DNA of 64,000 bases from CAIWHR01 sp963781285 (GTDB lineage Bacteria; Pseudomonadota; Gammaproteobacteria; Burkholderiales; Casimicrobiaceae): contig CAWAFI010000003.1 in NCBI GenBank assembly GCA_963781285.1, forward strand, positions 1 to 64,000. The letters are read 5' to 3'. Every line of letters begins with the position of its first letter. The first letter of the stretch is position 1. This document shows, piece by piece, positions 54,609-63,239 of this stretch. The notes beneath the pieces are model-generated. The model worked only from the letters and a program-made list of their open reading frames with translations, did no database searches and was not told where the DNA came from. Position numbers and translations under genes: made by a program.

Positions 54609-56207
54609 GTGCTACCGCGACTGACCGAATTGCGCTTACGCCTCGCCCCTTCCTTCGCCTTCGTTGCGCTGCTCGCCGCGTGCGCAACGCCCGGCCCGGA
54701 ACCCTCCGCGCCTGTTCCCGAAGTCGGTCCTCCCGCTCCGCCCATCGCCTCCGCGCCTGAACCGGCGCCGATCGCCGAAGCGCCGGCGATAAGTGATGAA
54801 GAACCCTTTCTGCCATCCGTGGCGGCCGCGCTCGAGCCGTTGCCGCCCCCCGCCGACGACCTTTGGGTGCGCATCCGCAAGGGCTACGCCATGCCGGATC
54901 TCGACGGCCCGCTGGTCGCGAAATGGGAGCAGTGGTATGCCGAGCGCCCGGACTACGTCGCACGCATGATCGACCGCAGCCGCCGCTATCTCTACCACAT
55001 TGTCGTCGAGGTCGAGCAACGCGGCATGCCGAGCGAAATCGCGCTGCTGCCAATGGTCGAGAGCGCGTACAATCCGGTCGCGCTGTCGACCAGCCGCGCG
55101 TCCGGGATCTGGCAGTTCATGCCCTCGACGGGCAACCATTATGGGCTCCGCCAGAATTTCTGGTTCGACTCGCGCCGCGACGTGATCGCCGCGACCGACG
55201 GCGCGCTCGACTACCTCCAGAAGCTCCATGGCGACTTCGACAACTGGCAGCTCGCGCTGGCTGCGTACAACTGGGGCGAGGGCAACGTCGCCAAGGCGAT
55301 TGCGAAGAATCGGAAGGCGGGAAAGCCGGCAGACTACGCGAACCTCAAGATGCCCGACGAGACGCGCAACTACCTGCCGAAGCTCCAGGCGGTGAAGAAC
55401 ATCGTCGCCGACCCGGAGAAGTACGGCCTCGCGCTCGGCGACATCCCCGACGCGCCGTACTTCGCCGTGGTCAAGACGAGCCGGGAAATGGACATGAAAC
55501 GCGCTGCCGAGCTGGCCGAACTCTCGCTCGACGAATTCCAGTATCTCAATCCGCACCACAACCGGCCGGTAATCGCCGGCGCGGATGAATACACGATCCT
55601 TCTGCCGATCGACAAGGCCGAGCTGTTTGCCGCGAAGCTCGATCTCCTGGATCAGCCGCTCGTGTCGTGGCAGGCCTACAAGCTGCACAGCGGCGAGACG
55701 CTGCCGCAGGTCGCGACGAAGTTCGGCATGTCGGTGGAGACGTTGCGCGCCGTCAACGGGATCGGCGCGAGGGCCAAGGTGCGGGCAGGGCACACACTGC
55801 TCGTCCCGTCGACGCATCCGACGCACGACGCGGCCGACGCGCTGTCGCGGGCGGTGTTCACGACGGTGCCGCAGGGCCGCACGTTCTATTACCGGGTGAG
55901 CCGCGGCGACACGCTGGCGCAGATCGCGAGCCGCTACGACGTGAGCGCGCAGGACATCCGGCGCTGGAACGGGCTTCCCCAAGATGCCGTGACACCGGGC
56001 CAGCAGCTGCGCATTACGAGCGATCTCGCGCCGAACGCTGGCAAGGCGAAACGCGCGGGTGGCAAGCAAGTGCTGTCCACGCATGCCAAGCCGATGCCAA
56101 AGCCGGCCACAGCGACGGGCAACACGACCAGAACGGGTTCACCACCCGCGGCACGAACCGGCAACGGCGCGCGATCGCCCAAGCCAGGCACGGCAACCGG
56201 CAGCTGA
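54609..56207 (+). CDS. mltD: membrane-bound lytic murein transglycosylase D
   Basis: An outer-membrane lipoprotein of about 532 aa that cleaves peptidoglycan. A signal peptide ends in the lipobox LLAAC (ATPGPEP follows). The SLT domain (about residues 120-260) has the catalytic Glu in LLPMVESAYNPVALSTSRASGIWQFMPSTG and the AAYNWGEGNVAKAI block. Two LysM domains follow (YKLHSGETLPQVATKFGMS and YYRVSRGDTLAQIASRYDVS), then a low-complexity tail. GTG 54609 gives a normal signal peptide; TTG 54558 would add 17 residues. Neither start has a good ribosome site. Confidence 0.92.
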   Translation: MLPRLTELRLRLAPSFAFVALLAACATPGPEPSAPVPEVGPPAPPIASAPEPAPIAEAPAISDEEPFLPSVAAALEPLPPPADDLWVRIRKGYAMPDLDGPLVAKWEQWYAERPDYVARMIDRSRRYLYHIVVEVEQRGMPSEIALLPMVESAYNPVALSTSRASGIWQFMPSTGNHYGLRQNFWFDSRRDVIAATDGALDYLQKLHGDFDNWQLALAAYNWGEGNVAKAIAKNRKAGKPADYANLKMPDETRNYLPKLQAVKNIVADPEKYGLALGDIPDAPYFAVVKTSREMDMKRAAELAELSLDEFQYLNPHHNRPVIAGADEYTILLPIDKAELFAAKLDLLDQPLVSWQAYKLHSGETLPQVATKFGMSVETLRAVNGIGARAKVRAGHTLLVPSTHPTHDAADALSRAVFTTVPQGRTFYYRVSRGDTLAQIASRYDVSAQDIRRWNGLPQDAVTPGQQLRITSDLAPNAGKAKRAGGKQVLSTHAKPMPKPATATGNTTRTGSPPAARTGNGARSPKPGTATGS

Positions 56208-56336
56208 CGCGCAGGGTCGCGCGCGCCCGAACTCCCTCGTTGTCCGTAATCCGCGCCGCAGCCATCGCCGCAGCAGGCGCTGACTACCTCCGCAGCCCGA
56301 AACCCGCACCGCCGCATCCCGACCGCCAAAACAAAA

Positions 56337-56366
56337 CAGGCGACGCGTTGCGCGTCGCCTGTTTTT
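56337..56366. terminator. bidirectional intrinsic terminator between mltD and the histone-like gene
   Basis: An 11-bp perfect stem (CAGGCGACGCG / CGCGTCGCCTG) with a TTG loop. Five T's follow on the plus strand, and a TTTTGTTTTGG stretch follows on the minus strand. It can end both convergent transcripts. Confidence 0.85.
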
Positions 56367-56409
56367 CGTCCACCACACATCTGGGGCGGACCTTTTCGCC
56401 TTGGGAGGC

Positions 56410-56733
56410 TTACTTTTTGGCGGCCTTTCTCTTGGTCGCCTTGCGCTTGGTCGCCTTCTTGGCAGCCTTGCGCTTCGGGGCGGCCTTGCGCTTCTTGGTC
56501 GCCTTCTTCGCTGCCTTCCTCTTCTTCGGGGCGGCTTTCTTCTTGGTCGCCTTCTTCGCTGCCTTGCGTTTAGCGCTCTTCTTCGCCGCCTTCTTCTTCG
56601 TCTTCTTCTTCGCGGCCTTCTTCTTCGCTGCCTTCTTCGGGGCGGCCTTCTTCTTCTTGGCCGCTTTCTTCTTCGTCGCCCTCTTGGGCGCCGGGGCGGA
56701 TGCCGCCGGGATCATCGACATAATGTCAGCCAT
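56410..56733 (-). CDS. histone H1-like Lys/Ala-rich DNA-binding protein
   Basis: A 107-aa protein. A short start (MADIMSMIPAASAPAPKRATKKKAAKKK) is followed almost entirely by AAKK, KRKAAKK and ATKK repeats, as in bacterial H1-like proteins (AlgP, BpH1, HctB). Such tails bind DNA non-specifically and condense the nucleoid. AGGAG precedes ATG 56733. Repeat number in such genes often varies between strains by slippage. Its basic repeats resemble the phasin tails in this window. Confidence 0.85.
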   Translation of the reverse strand: MADIMSMIPAASAPAPKRATKKKAAKKKKAAPKKAAKKKAAKKKTKKKAAKKSAKRKAAKKATKKKAAPKKRKAAKKATKKRKAAPKRKAAKKATKRKATKRKAAKK

Positions 56734-57016
56734 TGCGTTTTCTCCTGTCTGAGTTGCTGTGACTGTTATGTGTTTTCTACTTCTTGGCAGGCGGCGCCGG
56801 ATGCGTCGAGCGGTGTTGCAGATTGCCGCGACCACTTGACAAATCCATTGCTTCCTGCTGGCTGAATTCTAGCCACATTTTGTTGAATTGCAAGATTTCT
56901 TCGTCGATTCCGGGCCTTGCATGCGCGAGTGTTGCGAATACGCACACGCGAATTCGAGGCCGAAACGCGCGTTGCAAACGTGCAGAAATGCACCGGCACG
57001 GGATGCGCGCGGTGGA

Positions 57017-58261
57017 CTACGGCAGCATCGATTCGTGCGCGAAAAGTTCCGCGACGCTCTCACGCGGGCGGACGAGATGGACGCGAGCGCCGTCGACGAC
57101 GACCTCGCAAGCGCGGGGGCGGGAGTTGTAATTGGAGCTCATCACGAAGCCGTAGGCGCCGGCGCCGCGGACCACGAGGAGGTCGCCCGCGACGAGCGCG
57201 AGATCGCGGTCGTGGGCGAGGAAATCGGCGCTCTCGCAGACAGGCCCGACGATCTGCCAGCGCCGCGGCGCGTCTGCGCGTGGCCGCACCGGATCGACCG
57301 GGTGCCACGCATCGTAGAGCGCCGGACGGATCAGGTCGTTCATCGCCGCGTCGACAATCGCGAAATCACGCCCATCGCCAGGCTTGAGATAGGTGACGCG
57401 CGTCAGGAGAACGCCGGCGTTGCCCACCAGCAGCCGGCCCGGCTCGAACAGCAGCCGATGGCGGCGTGCTCCCCGCGCACGCCGCATCGCGAGCGCGTAC
57501 TGATACGGGTCGATCGTTTCTTCATCGCGGTACCGTATGCCGAGCCCACCGCCGAGGTCCACGTGCGCGAGCGCGATGCCGTCCGCTTCGATCCGGTCCG
57601 TGAGCTCGAACAATCTTTCCGCAGCTTCGATGCAGGCCGGCAGGTCCGTGATCTGGGATCCGATGTGGCAATCGACGCCTCGCACCGTAATGTGTGGCAA
57701 TGCTCCAGCGCGGCGATAAAGAGCTGGCGCATCGGCGTAAGCGATGCCGAACTTGCTCTCCTTCAAGCCGGTGGAGATGTACGGATGCGTCTTCGGATCG
57801 ACGTCGGGATTGACCCGGAACGAGACCGGCGCAACCTTGCCGGCGCGGCCCGCAACGTCGTTCAAGAGATCGAGTTCGGACGCCGATTCGACATTGAAGC
57901 AGAGGATGCCCGCCGCGAGTCCCGCCGCCATTTCCGCCGCCGTTTTGCCTACGCCGGAGAACACCACGTTGGCGGGATCGCCGCCTGCCGCGAGCACCCG
58001 TGCGAGCTCGCCTCCGGAGACGATGTCGAAGCCGCTCCCGGCCCGCGCCAGCAGATTCAACACAGCGAGGCCAGAATTCGCCTTCACCGCATAGCAGACG
58101 AGGTGCGGCACGCCCGCAAACGCGGCGTCGAATTCGCGGAAGCATTGCTCCAGGGCCGCGCGCGAATAGACGTAGCAGGGCGTACCGAAACGCGCGGCGA
58201 TGTCTGCAAGCGGCACTGCCTCCGCGTGCAGCTCGCCGTCGACGTAGGCGAACGTGGTCAC
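57017..58261 (-). CDS. lysA: diaminopimelate decarboxylase
   Basis: A PLP enzyme of about 414 aa that makes L-lysine from meso-diaminopimelate. The PLP lysine is in CYAVKANSG. Other motifs are FDIVSGGEL, GVDCHIGSQITD, DLGGGLGIRY, LLFEPGRLLVGNAG, GPVCESADF and the C-terminal GAYGFVMSSNYNSRPR. GTG 58261 is chosen because it overlaps the lptM stop (GTGA), indicating coupled translation; upstream residues in the same frame are simply lptM read out of frame. Confidence 0.95.
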   Translation of the reverse strand: MTTFAYVDGELHAEAVPLADIAARFGTPCYVYSRAALEQCFREFDAAFAGVPHLVCYAVKANSGLAVLNLLARAGSGFDIVSGGELARVLAAGGDPANVVFSGVGKTAAEMAAGLAAGILCFNVESASELDLLNDVAGRAGKVAPVSFRVNPDVDPKTHPYISTGLKESKFGIAYADAPALYRRAGALPHITVRGVDCHIGSQITDLPACIEAAERLFELTDRIEADGIALAHVDLGGGLGIRYRDEETIDPYQYALAMRRARGARRHRLLFEPGRLLVGNAGVLLTRVTYLKPGDGRDFAIVDAAMNDLIRPALYDAWHPVDPVRPRADAPRRWQIVGPVCESADFLAHDRDLALVAGDLLVVRGAGAYGFVMSSNYNSRPRACEVVVDGARVHLVRPRESVAELFAHESMLP

Positions 58262-58473
58262 GGCTTCTTTGCCGCGGGCGGCGAATCGGACGGTGCGGAC
58301 GGTACCGCGTCGGGCGGCGCCGGGGCCGTCGCGGGTGCCGGGCTCGGCGCGGGCTTCAGCGGTCCTTTGATTCCGCACGCGGCGAGTACGCCTGCGGCGG
58401 CCACGACCGCGAGCGCCGGGGCGACCCGGGTCCGAACGGCGGCGCATACGGGGGCGGCGAAATCACGTAACAT
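58258..58473 (-). CDS. lptM: small lipoprotein LptM (YifL family)
   Basis: A 71-aa lipoprotein with a signal peptide and lipobox LAAC, followed by the conserved GIKGPLKPAP and a Pro/Ala-rich tail. LptM helps maturation of the LPS translocon LptD in E. coli. The pairing with lysA and cyaY is conserved in betaproteobacteria. ATG 58473 starts MLRDFAAPVCAAV. Confidence 0.88.
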   Translation of the reverse strand: MLRDFAAPVCAAVRTRVAPALAVVAAAGVLAACGIKGPLKPAPSPAPATAPAPPDAVPSAPSDSPPAAKKP

Positions 58474-58496
58474 CGAACGGGATCGTAGCATGTGGA

Positions 58497-58578
58497 AAGT
58501 AGGGTCAGACTCGACTTTCCCCACTCGCCCGTCGCCATCCGACGATACGCTATCGAAAAGTCGAGTCTGACCCTACTT
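58497..58578. repeat. perfect 22-bp inverted repeat between lptM and cyaY (REP/REPIN-like)
   Basis: The arms at 58497-58518 and 58557-58578 are exact reverse complements around a 38-bp spacer. Each contains AGTAGGGTCAGACTCGACTT. Similar GGGTCAGACTCGA sequences, as I recall them, flank REP-associated tyrosine transposases (RAYT). It lies in the divergent promoter region of lptM-lysA and cyaY, and one arm is within 15 bp of the cyaY start. Confidence 0.7.
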
Positions 58579-58592
58579 CCGTCCCGACAACC

Positions 58593-58946
58593 ATGATCAC
58601 CGAAAGCGAATTCATTGCCGCCGCGGACCGTACCCTCACCGCGATCGGCGCGGCGCTCGACGCCGCGCTCGAATCCTCGGACGCCGATCTCGATTGGAGC
58701 CTCATCGACGGCATTCTCGCCATCGAGTGCGAGGACGGCAGCAAGCTGATCGTCAACCGTCACGTGCCGAACCGCGAAATCTGGGTGGCGGCGCGTTCCG
58801 GTGGATTCCACTTCGGCGCGCGTGACGGTGCGTGGCGGGACTCGCGGTCGGGCGACGAGCTGGCGGTAGCGCTGGGCTCGCTGCTGCGCGCGCAGGCCGG
58901 ACTGGCGATCAAACTGCCGCCACTGCCCGCGCCCTCAATCGCTTAA
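58593..58946 (+). CDS. cyaY: iron donor protein CyaY (frataxin)
   Basis: A 117-aa frataxin fold protein. It opens MITESEFIAAADRTLTAIGAALDAALESSDADLDWSLIDGILAIECEDGSKLIVNRHVPNREIWVAARSGGFHF, with the acidic first helix for iron binding and the conserved IVNRQ-type strand (here IVNRH). It modulates Fe-S cluster assembly. It is divergent from lptM-lysA, which is the usual arrangement. Confidence 0.95.
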   Translation: MITESEFIAAADRTLTAIGAALDAALESSDADLDWSLIDGILAIECEDGSKLIVNRHVPNREIWVAARSGGFHFGARDGAWRDSRSGDELAVALGSLLRAQAGLAIKLPPLPAPSIA

Positions 58947-58968
58947 GGCTGGCCCAGGGTCGGTGAGG

Positions 58969-59082
58969 TCGGCCGCCCCCGCGCTCGCAGACGCGCCCTT
59001 CGGCGCGGCCTCCGCACTGATCTGGCAGATCAACCGTCGTGCCGTCGGCCGCAGGCGTTCTTGACTTCGCCCCGCTCGCTCA
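58969..59082 (-). repeat. ATGAGC-type intergenic repeat after the YgjP-type gene
   Basis: It starts at the ATGAGC that overlaps the upstream stop (ATGA) and encodes a 17-codon mini-ORF (MSERGEVKNACGRRHDG). Its far end (58969-59003) shares about 35 nearly identical bases, including an exact 22-bp block at 58982-59003, with 52911-52947 in the methyltransferase-rnhA spacer. Confidence 0.55.
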
Positions 59083-59850
59083 TGCCTCTAATAGTGCCGT
59101 CCAATCGTTGAGCTCACGCCGCGCCGCCGCGTGGCCGGGGAACAGTGTCTCCACCAACGCCCAGAAGCGCGGCGAATGGTTGAGTTCCACGAGATGCGCG
59201 ACCTCGTGCGCAACGACGTACTGTGCAAGCCGTGGCGGCAGCTGGACGAGCCGCCAGTTCAGACGGATTTCTCCCTTCGGGTTGCAGCTACCCCATTCGC
59301 TGCGTGCATTGGAGAGCGCAACCGGTGGCGCCGACGCGGTGACCCGCGCCGCGCAGGCGGCGAGCCACGGCACGAGCAGGCGCAGCGCTTCATCCTTCAG
59401 CCAGTGCAGGACGAATGACGACACCTGGCGTTCATCGTGTGGCGTCGGATGAAGCACGGTCAGGTTGAGGAGGTCGGCGGCAATTTCCTTTCGCCGCGCC
59501 GGATGCAGCTCGAGCGCGAGTTCGCGACCCTGGTAGAGAATCGGCGCCCCGCTCCTCCACTCGCGCGGCAGCGCGTCGCGGCAGCGCCTGCGCCACTGGG
59601 CAAGCTCGCGCACGATCCACGCTGCGTGGTCGTGGAGCGCGGCTTCGATCCCACGCATCGTCACCCAGCGTGGCGCGCGCACGGTCAGGCCCGCGAGCCC
59701 GATGCTCATCCCGATCGAGCGCCGCCTGACCCGGACCAATCGATACTCGACCGACTTGCCGGACAGCGCGATGCAGCGTACCGGGCCCGCACTGTCGCGG
59801 CGGCTCGTCAGCGGGGCACGCCGAGACGCGCGACCTCGTTCTCGATCCAT
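59080..59850 (-). CDS. YgjP-like/M48-type metallohydrolase (DUF45)
   Basis: A zinc-dependent hydrolase of the SprT/YgjP type, about 256 aa. The core has VEYRLVRVRRRSIGMSIGLAGLTVRAPRW, then SNARSEWGSCNPKGEIRLNWRLVQLPPRLAQYVVAHEVAHLVELNHSPRFW, with the HEVAH zinc site. The conserved N-terminal strand lies upstream of the first internal ATG, so I use ATG 59850, which overlaps the plsC end by 43 bases; the true start is uncertain. The stop TGA overlaps an ATGAGC repeat. Confidence 0.82.
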   Translation of the reverse strand: MDRERGRASRRAPLTSRRDSAGPVRCIALSGKSVEYRLVRVRRRSIGMSIGLAGLTVRAPRWVTMRGIEAALHDHAAWIVRELAQWRRRCRDALPREWRSGAPILYQGRELALELHPARRKEIAADLLNLTVLHPTPHDERQVSSFVLHWLKDEALRLLVPWLAACAARVTASAPPVALSNARSEWGSCNPKGEIRLNWRLVQLPPRLAQYVVAHEVAHLVELNHSPRFWALVETLFPGHAAARRELNDWTALLEA

Positions 59851-60524
59851 GTCTCCACTTCGGTCATGAGCGATTGCGGATCCTTGCCGGTCGACGGGAT
59901 CGGCGGGCCGAACGAGATCGTCACCGTTCCCGGCCGCTTGCCGAAAACTCCCTTTGGCCACAGCCAGCCGGCATTGTGCGCGACCGGCACGATCGGCACG
60001 TCGAGGTCGCGCGCCAGCCTTGCGCCGCCGCTCTTGTACTTGGCGCGCGTCCCGGCCCGGATCCGCGTCCCCTCGGGGTAGAACACGATCCAGAAGCCCT
60101 GTTCGAAGCGCTCGCGTCCCTGCTTCGCGATCTGGTGCATCGCGTCGATGCCGGCCTTGCGGTCGATGGTGATCGGCGAAGCCAGTGCGAAGCCCCACCC
60201 GAAGAACGGGATCGACAAGAGCTCCTTCTTCGCGACGTAGGCAATCGGTGGGAAGAAGAGCGTCAGCGCGAGCGTCTCCCAGGTCGAGCTGTGCTTCGAC
60301 ATCACGATGTGCGGCGCGCCGGTGGGGATGTTCTCCGTGCCGATTGCCCGGTACCGGATCCCGCAGATCCAGCGCGCACCCTGCAGGTTGAGCCAGCACC
60401 AGTTCGCCGCGATGCGGAACATCGGCACCCGCGGGATCCAGAAGAGGAGCAACATCACCGCCGCGTAGAAAGGGGTGACGAGCGCCTGGTACACGAGGAA
60501 CAGCAGCGAACGGACGGCGGACAT
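59808..60524 (-). CDS. plsC: 1-acylglycerol-3-phosphate O-acyltransferase
   Basis: A 238-aa membrane acyltransferase making phosphatidic acid. It has an N-terminal transmembrane helix (FLVYQALVTPFYAAVMLLLFWIP). The catalytic block is MSKHSSTWETLAL, an HX4E variant of the usual HX4D. The substrate block is FYPEGTRIRAG, and VPIVPVAHNAG follows. ATG 60524 is preferred over TTG 60545, which would overlap the gmhB stop. It sits in the glyS-gmhB-plsC operon. Confidence 0.93.
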   Translation of the reverse strand: MSAVRSLLFLVYQALVTPFYAAVMLLLFWIPRVPMFRIAANWCWLNLQGARWICGIRYRAIGTENIPTGAPHIVMSKHSSTWETLALTLFFPPIAYVAKKELLSIPFFGWGFALASPITIDRKAGIDAMHQIAKQGRERFEQGFWIVFYPEGTRIRAGTRAKYKSGGARLARDLDVPIVPVAHNAGWLWPKGVFGKRPGTVTISFGPPIPSTGKDPQSLMTEVETWIENEVARLGVPR

Positions 60525-60541
60525 CGTCGGAGTCGCGCCGA

Positions 60542-61123
60542 TCAATCACCGGCGAGCAACGCCGAAGCCGCGAATGCCAGGTCCGGAAAAATCACCGTGT
60601 TCTTCGGAAAATTGCCGGCGCGCAGCGTCTTCTCGCCCTTGCCGGTCAGGACCAGCATCGGCTGCGCGCCGACGGCCTCCGCCGCCTGGAGATCGCGCAC
60701 CGAATCGCCCACGCACGGCACGCCGGTCATGTCGACGCCGAAGCGCACGCCGATCTCGCGCAACATCCCCATCTTCGGCTTCCGGCACTCGCAGTCCGAG
60801 TCCGCCGTGTGGGGGCAGTAGAACACGGCGTCGATGCGGCCACCGGCCAGCGCTAGCGCCCGGTGCATCTTGTCGTGGATTGCGTTCAGCGTGCCCATGT
60901 CGAACAGGCCGCGCCCGATTCCCGATTGGTTGGTGGCGACGACGACGCGAAAGCCCGCGTGGTTCAAGCGCGCAATCGCCTCGAGGCTGCCGGGGATCGG
61001 CCGCCATTCGTCCGGCGACTTGATGAACTGGTCGCTGTCGCGGTTGATCACGCCGTCGCGGTCGAGCACGATCAGCTTGCCGGCGCGGGTTTGGGCGACC
61101 CCTTCGGAAGCGAGCTGGACCAT
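60542..61123 (-). CDS. gmhB: D-glycero-beta-D-manno-heptose 1,7-bisphosphate 7-phosphatase
   Basis: A 193-aa HAD phosphatase in ADP-heptose synthesis for LPS core. The nucleophile motif is LIVLDRDGVINRDSDQFIKSP, then VVATNQSGIGRG, the zinc loop YCPHTADSDCECRKPK and the acidic motif CVGDSVRDLQAAEAVG. ATG 61123 lies eight bases after the glyS stop. It links housekeeping translation genes to LPS synthesis, as is common in this class. Confidence 0.95.
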   Translation of the reverse strand: MVQLASEGVAQTRAGKLIVLDRDGVINRDSDQFIKSPDEWRPIPGSLEAIARLNHAGFRVVVATNQSGIGRGLFDMGTLNAIHDKMHRALALAGGRIDAVFYCPHTADSDCECRKPKMGMLREIGVRFGVDMTGVPCVGDSVRDLQAAEAVGAQPMLVLTGKGEKTLRAGNFPKNTVIFPDLAFAASALLAGD

Positions 61124-61130
61124 GGCCGGG

Positions 61131-63239
61131 TCACGCTGCCAGCTTGGAGATGTCCGCGACGCGGTTCATCGTCTGCGCGACGCCGCGGAGAAGGGCGAGG
61201 CGATTGGCACGGACCGCGGGGTCGTCGGACATCACCAGTACGTCGTCGAAAAAGCGGTCCACGGCCGGTTTCGCGGCGGCCAATGCGAGCAACGCCCCGG
61301 CGTAGTCGCTGCGCGCGCAGTGGTCATCGACCACGGGCTCGAGCTTCTGGAATGCCAGCCACAGGTCGCGCTCGGCGCCCTCCGCGAGCCGCCCACGGTC
61401 GACGGCCGCCGCAGCCTCGCTGTCGGCCTTGCGCAGGATATTGACGATCCGCTTGTTCGCGGCGGCCAGCGCGCCCGATTCCGGCAGCGACTCGAACGAC
61501 TGCACGGCTGCGAGGCGCGCCGGCACGAGATGGATGTCAGGGGGCTCGCCGTCGACCACCGCGGCGATCTGGTTCGCCGTGTAGCCCGACTCGCGCAAAT
61601 ACCCGCGCAGCCGATCGTAGACGAAGTCGCGCAGCAGGGTGCGGGCATCCTTGACCGCCGGAACGCCGGCGAAAGCCTCGAAAGCGACCTGCATGAGCCG
61701 GGGCAATGGCAGCGCGAGCCCTTTTTCGATCAGGATTCGGATCACGCCGAGCGCGGCACGGCGCAGCCCGAACGGATCCTTGTCGCCGGTGGGCACCTGC
61801 CCGATCCCGAACATGCCGGCGAGCGACTCGAGCTTGTCGGCGAGCGCTACCGCCTGGGCGACCCCGCCTTCCGGCAACGCGTCGCCCGCGAACCGCGGCC
61901 AGTAATGCTGTGCAATCGCATCGGCGACCGCCGCCGGCTCCCCGTCATGCTGCGCATAGTAGCGCCCCATGACGCCTTGCAGCTCCGGGAATTCGCCGAC
62001 CATGTCGGTGACGAGATCGGCCTTGGAGAGATGCGCTGCGCGCTGCGCCTGCCTGCCGTCGGCGCCCAGCAGCGCTGCGATCTCGCCGGCGAGCGCGGTG
62101 ATCCGCAGCACGCGATCGAGTTGCGTTCCGAGCTTGTTGTGGTGGATGACGGCCGCGAGCTTCGGCACGCGCGATTCGAGCTTCGCCTTGCGGTCCTGGT
62201 CGAAGAAGAACCGGGCGTCGGCGAGCCGCGCGCGCAGCACCCGCTCGTTGCCCTGGACGATGTCGTGGGGCTCGGCCGTTTCGATGTTGCTGACGAGAAG
62301 GAATCGATTTGTCAGCCGGCCACCCTTGTCGGCCAGCGCGAAGTACTTCTGGTTCTGCTGCATGGTCAGGATCAGGCATTCCTGCGGCACGGTGAGGAAC
62401 GCCGCGTCGAACGTCCCCGCGTAGACGGCCGGCCATTCGACCAGCGCCGTGACTTCGTCGAGCAACGTGTCGGGCATGATCACGGTGGCGCCCGCCGCCA
62501 CCTTCTGGAGTCTGGCGACGATATCCGCACGGCGTTCGTTGAAGCTGGCGATGACCTTGCCTTCGGCGCGCAGCGTCTCCTCGTAGGCATCCGCGGTGGC
62601 GACCTCGAGATCGCGGCGGCCGAGGAAGCGATGGCCGAACGTTTCTCGACCGGCCTCGAGGCCCAACGCAGCCACGGGCACCACATCCTTCCCATAGAGG
62701 GCGACCAGTCGATGCGCCGGCCGGACGAATTCTTCGTTGTTGTAGTACTGGCCGGGGCCAGCGTAGCGCATGACCTTGGGGATCGGTAGCTTCGCAATCG
62801 CAGCGTCGAGGGCCTCTTGCAGCGCCGAGCGCAGCGCGACGGCGACCGCTGGCTCGATGTAGAGCACGCGCTCGATCTTGCCATCGTGCCGGCGCTCGAT
62901 GCGCTCAGGCGGCACGAGATCGAAACGGGCGAACCCTGTCTTGGCCTTGATCGCCTTTTCGAGGGCTTCGGTAGACTTGCGGTCGGCACCGAAAGCCACA
63001 TTGACGGGCAACAGCGGCACGGCGCGTGACGGCTCGGTGACGGTCGCGGCAACCTTGGTGATCGCGACGCTCAACCGGCGCGGTGTCGCGAACGGTGTGA
63101 CCACCGCGTCGGCGTTGAGGAAACCGCGCCCGCGCAGCGCATCGGCGATCGTGATCGCGAAGGAGTCGCCCAGCGTCCGGAGCGCTTTCGGCGGCAACTC
63201 CTCGGTGCAGAGCTCGACCACCAGCGTCGCGTTGCTCAT
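61131..63239 (-). CDS. glyS: glycine--tRNA ligase beta subunit
   Basis: A 702-aa beta subunit of the heterotetrameric glycyl-tRNA synthetase. It opens MSNATLVVELCTEELPPKALRTLGDSFA. Family blocks include ARLADARFFFDQDRKAKLESRVPKLAAVIHHNKLG, KADLVTDMVGEFPELQGVMGRYYA and DPFGLRRAALGVIRILIEKGLALPL. ATG 63239 is the family start. The frame is open upstream through two repeat units to ATG 63392, so a 51-residue N-terminal extension is possible in principle. Confidence 0.97.
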   Translation of the reverse strand: MSNATLVVELCTEELPPKALRTLGDSFAITIADALRGRGFLNADAVVTPFATPRRLSVAITKVAATVTEPSRAVPLLPVNVAFGADRKSTEALEKAIKAKTGFARFDLVPPERIERRHDGKIERVLYIEPAVAVALRSALQEALDAAIAKLPIPKVMRYAGPGQYYNNEEFVRPAHRLVALYGKDVVPVAALGLEAGRETFGHRFLGRRDLEVATADAYEETLRAEGKVIASFNERRADIVARLQKVAAGATVIMPDTLLDEVTALVEWPAVYAGTFDAAFLTVPQECLILTMQQNQKYFALADKGGRLTNRFLLVSNIETAEPHDIVQGNERVLRARLADARFFFDQDRKAKLESRVPKLAAVIHHNKLGTQLDRVLRITALAGEIAALLGADGRQAQRAAHLSKADLVTDMVGEFPELQGVMGRYYAQHDGEPAAVADAIAQHYWPRFAGDALPEGGVAQAVALADKLESLAGMFGIGQVPTGDKDPFGLRRAALGVIRILIEKGLALPLPRLMQVAFEAFAGVPAVKDARTLLRDFVYDRLRGYLRESGYTANQIAAVVDGEPPDIHLVPARLAAVQSFESLPESGALAAANKRIVNILRKADSEAAAAVDRGRLAEGAERDLWLAFQKLEPVVDDHCARSDYAGALLALAAAKPAVDRFFDDVLVMSDDPAVRANRLALLRGVAQTMNRVADISKLAA

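Noticed and set aside
56777..56977. Small minus-strand ORF upstream of the histone-like gene
   Set aside because: It reads KMWLEFSQQEAMDLSSG and could be a remnant, but it has no recognised family and no clear ribosome site.
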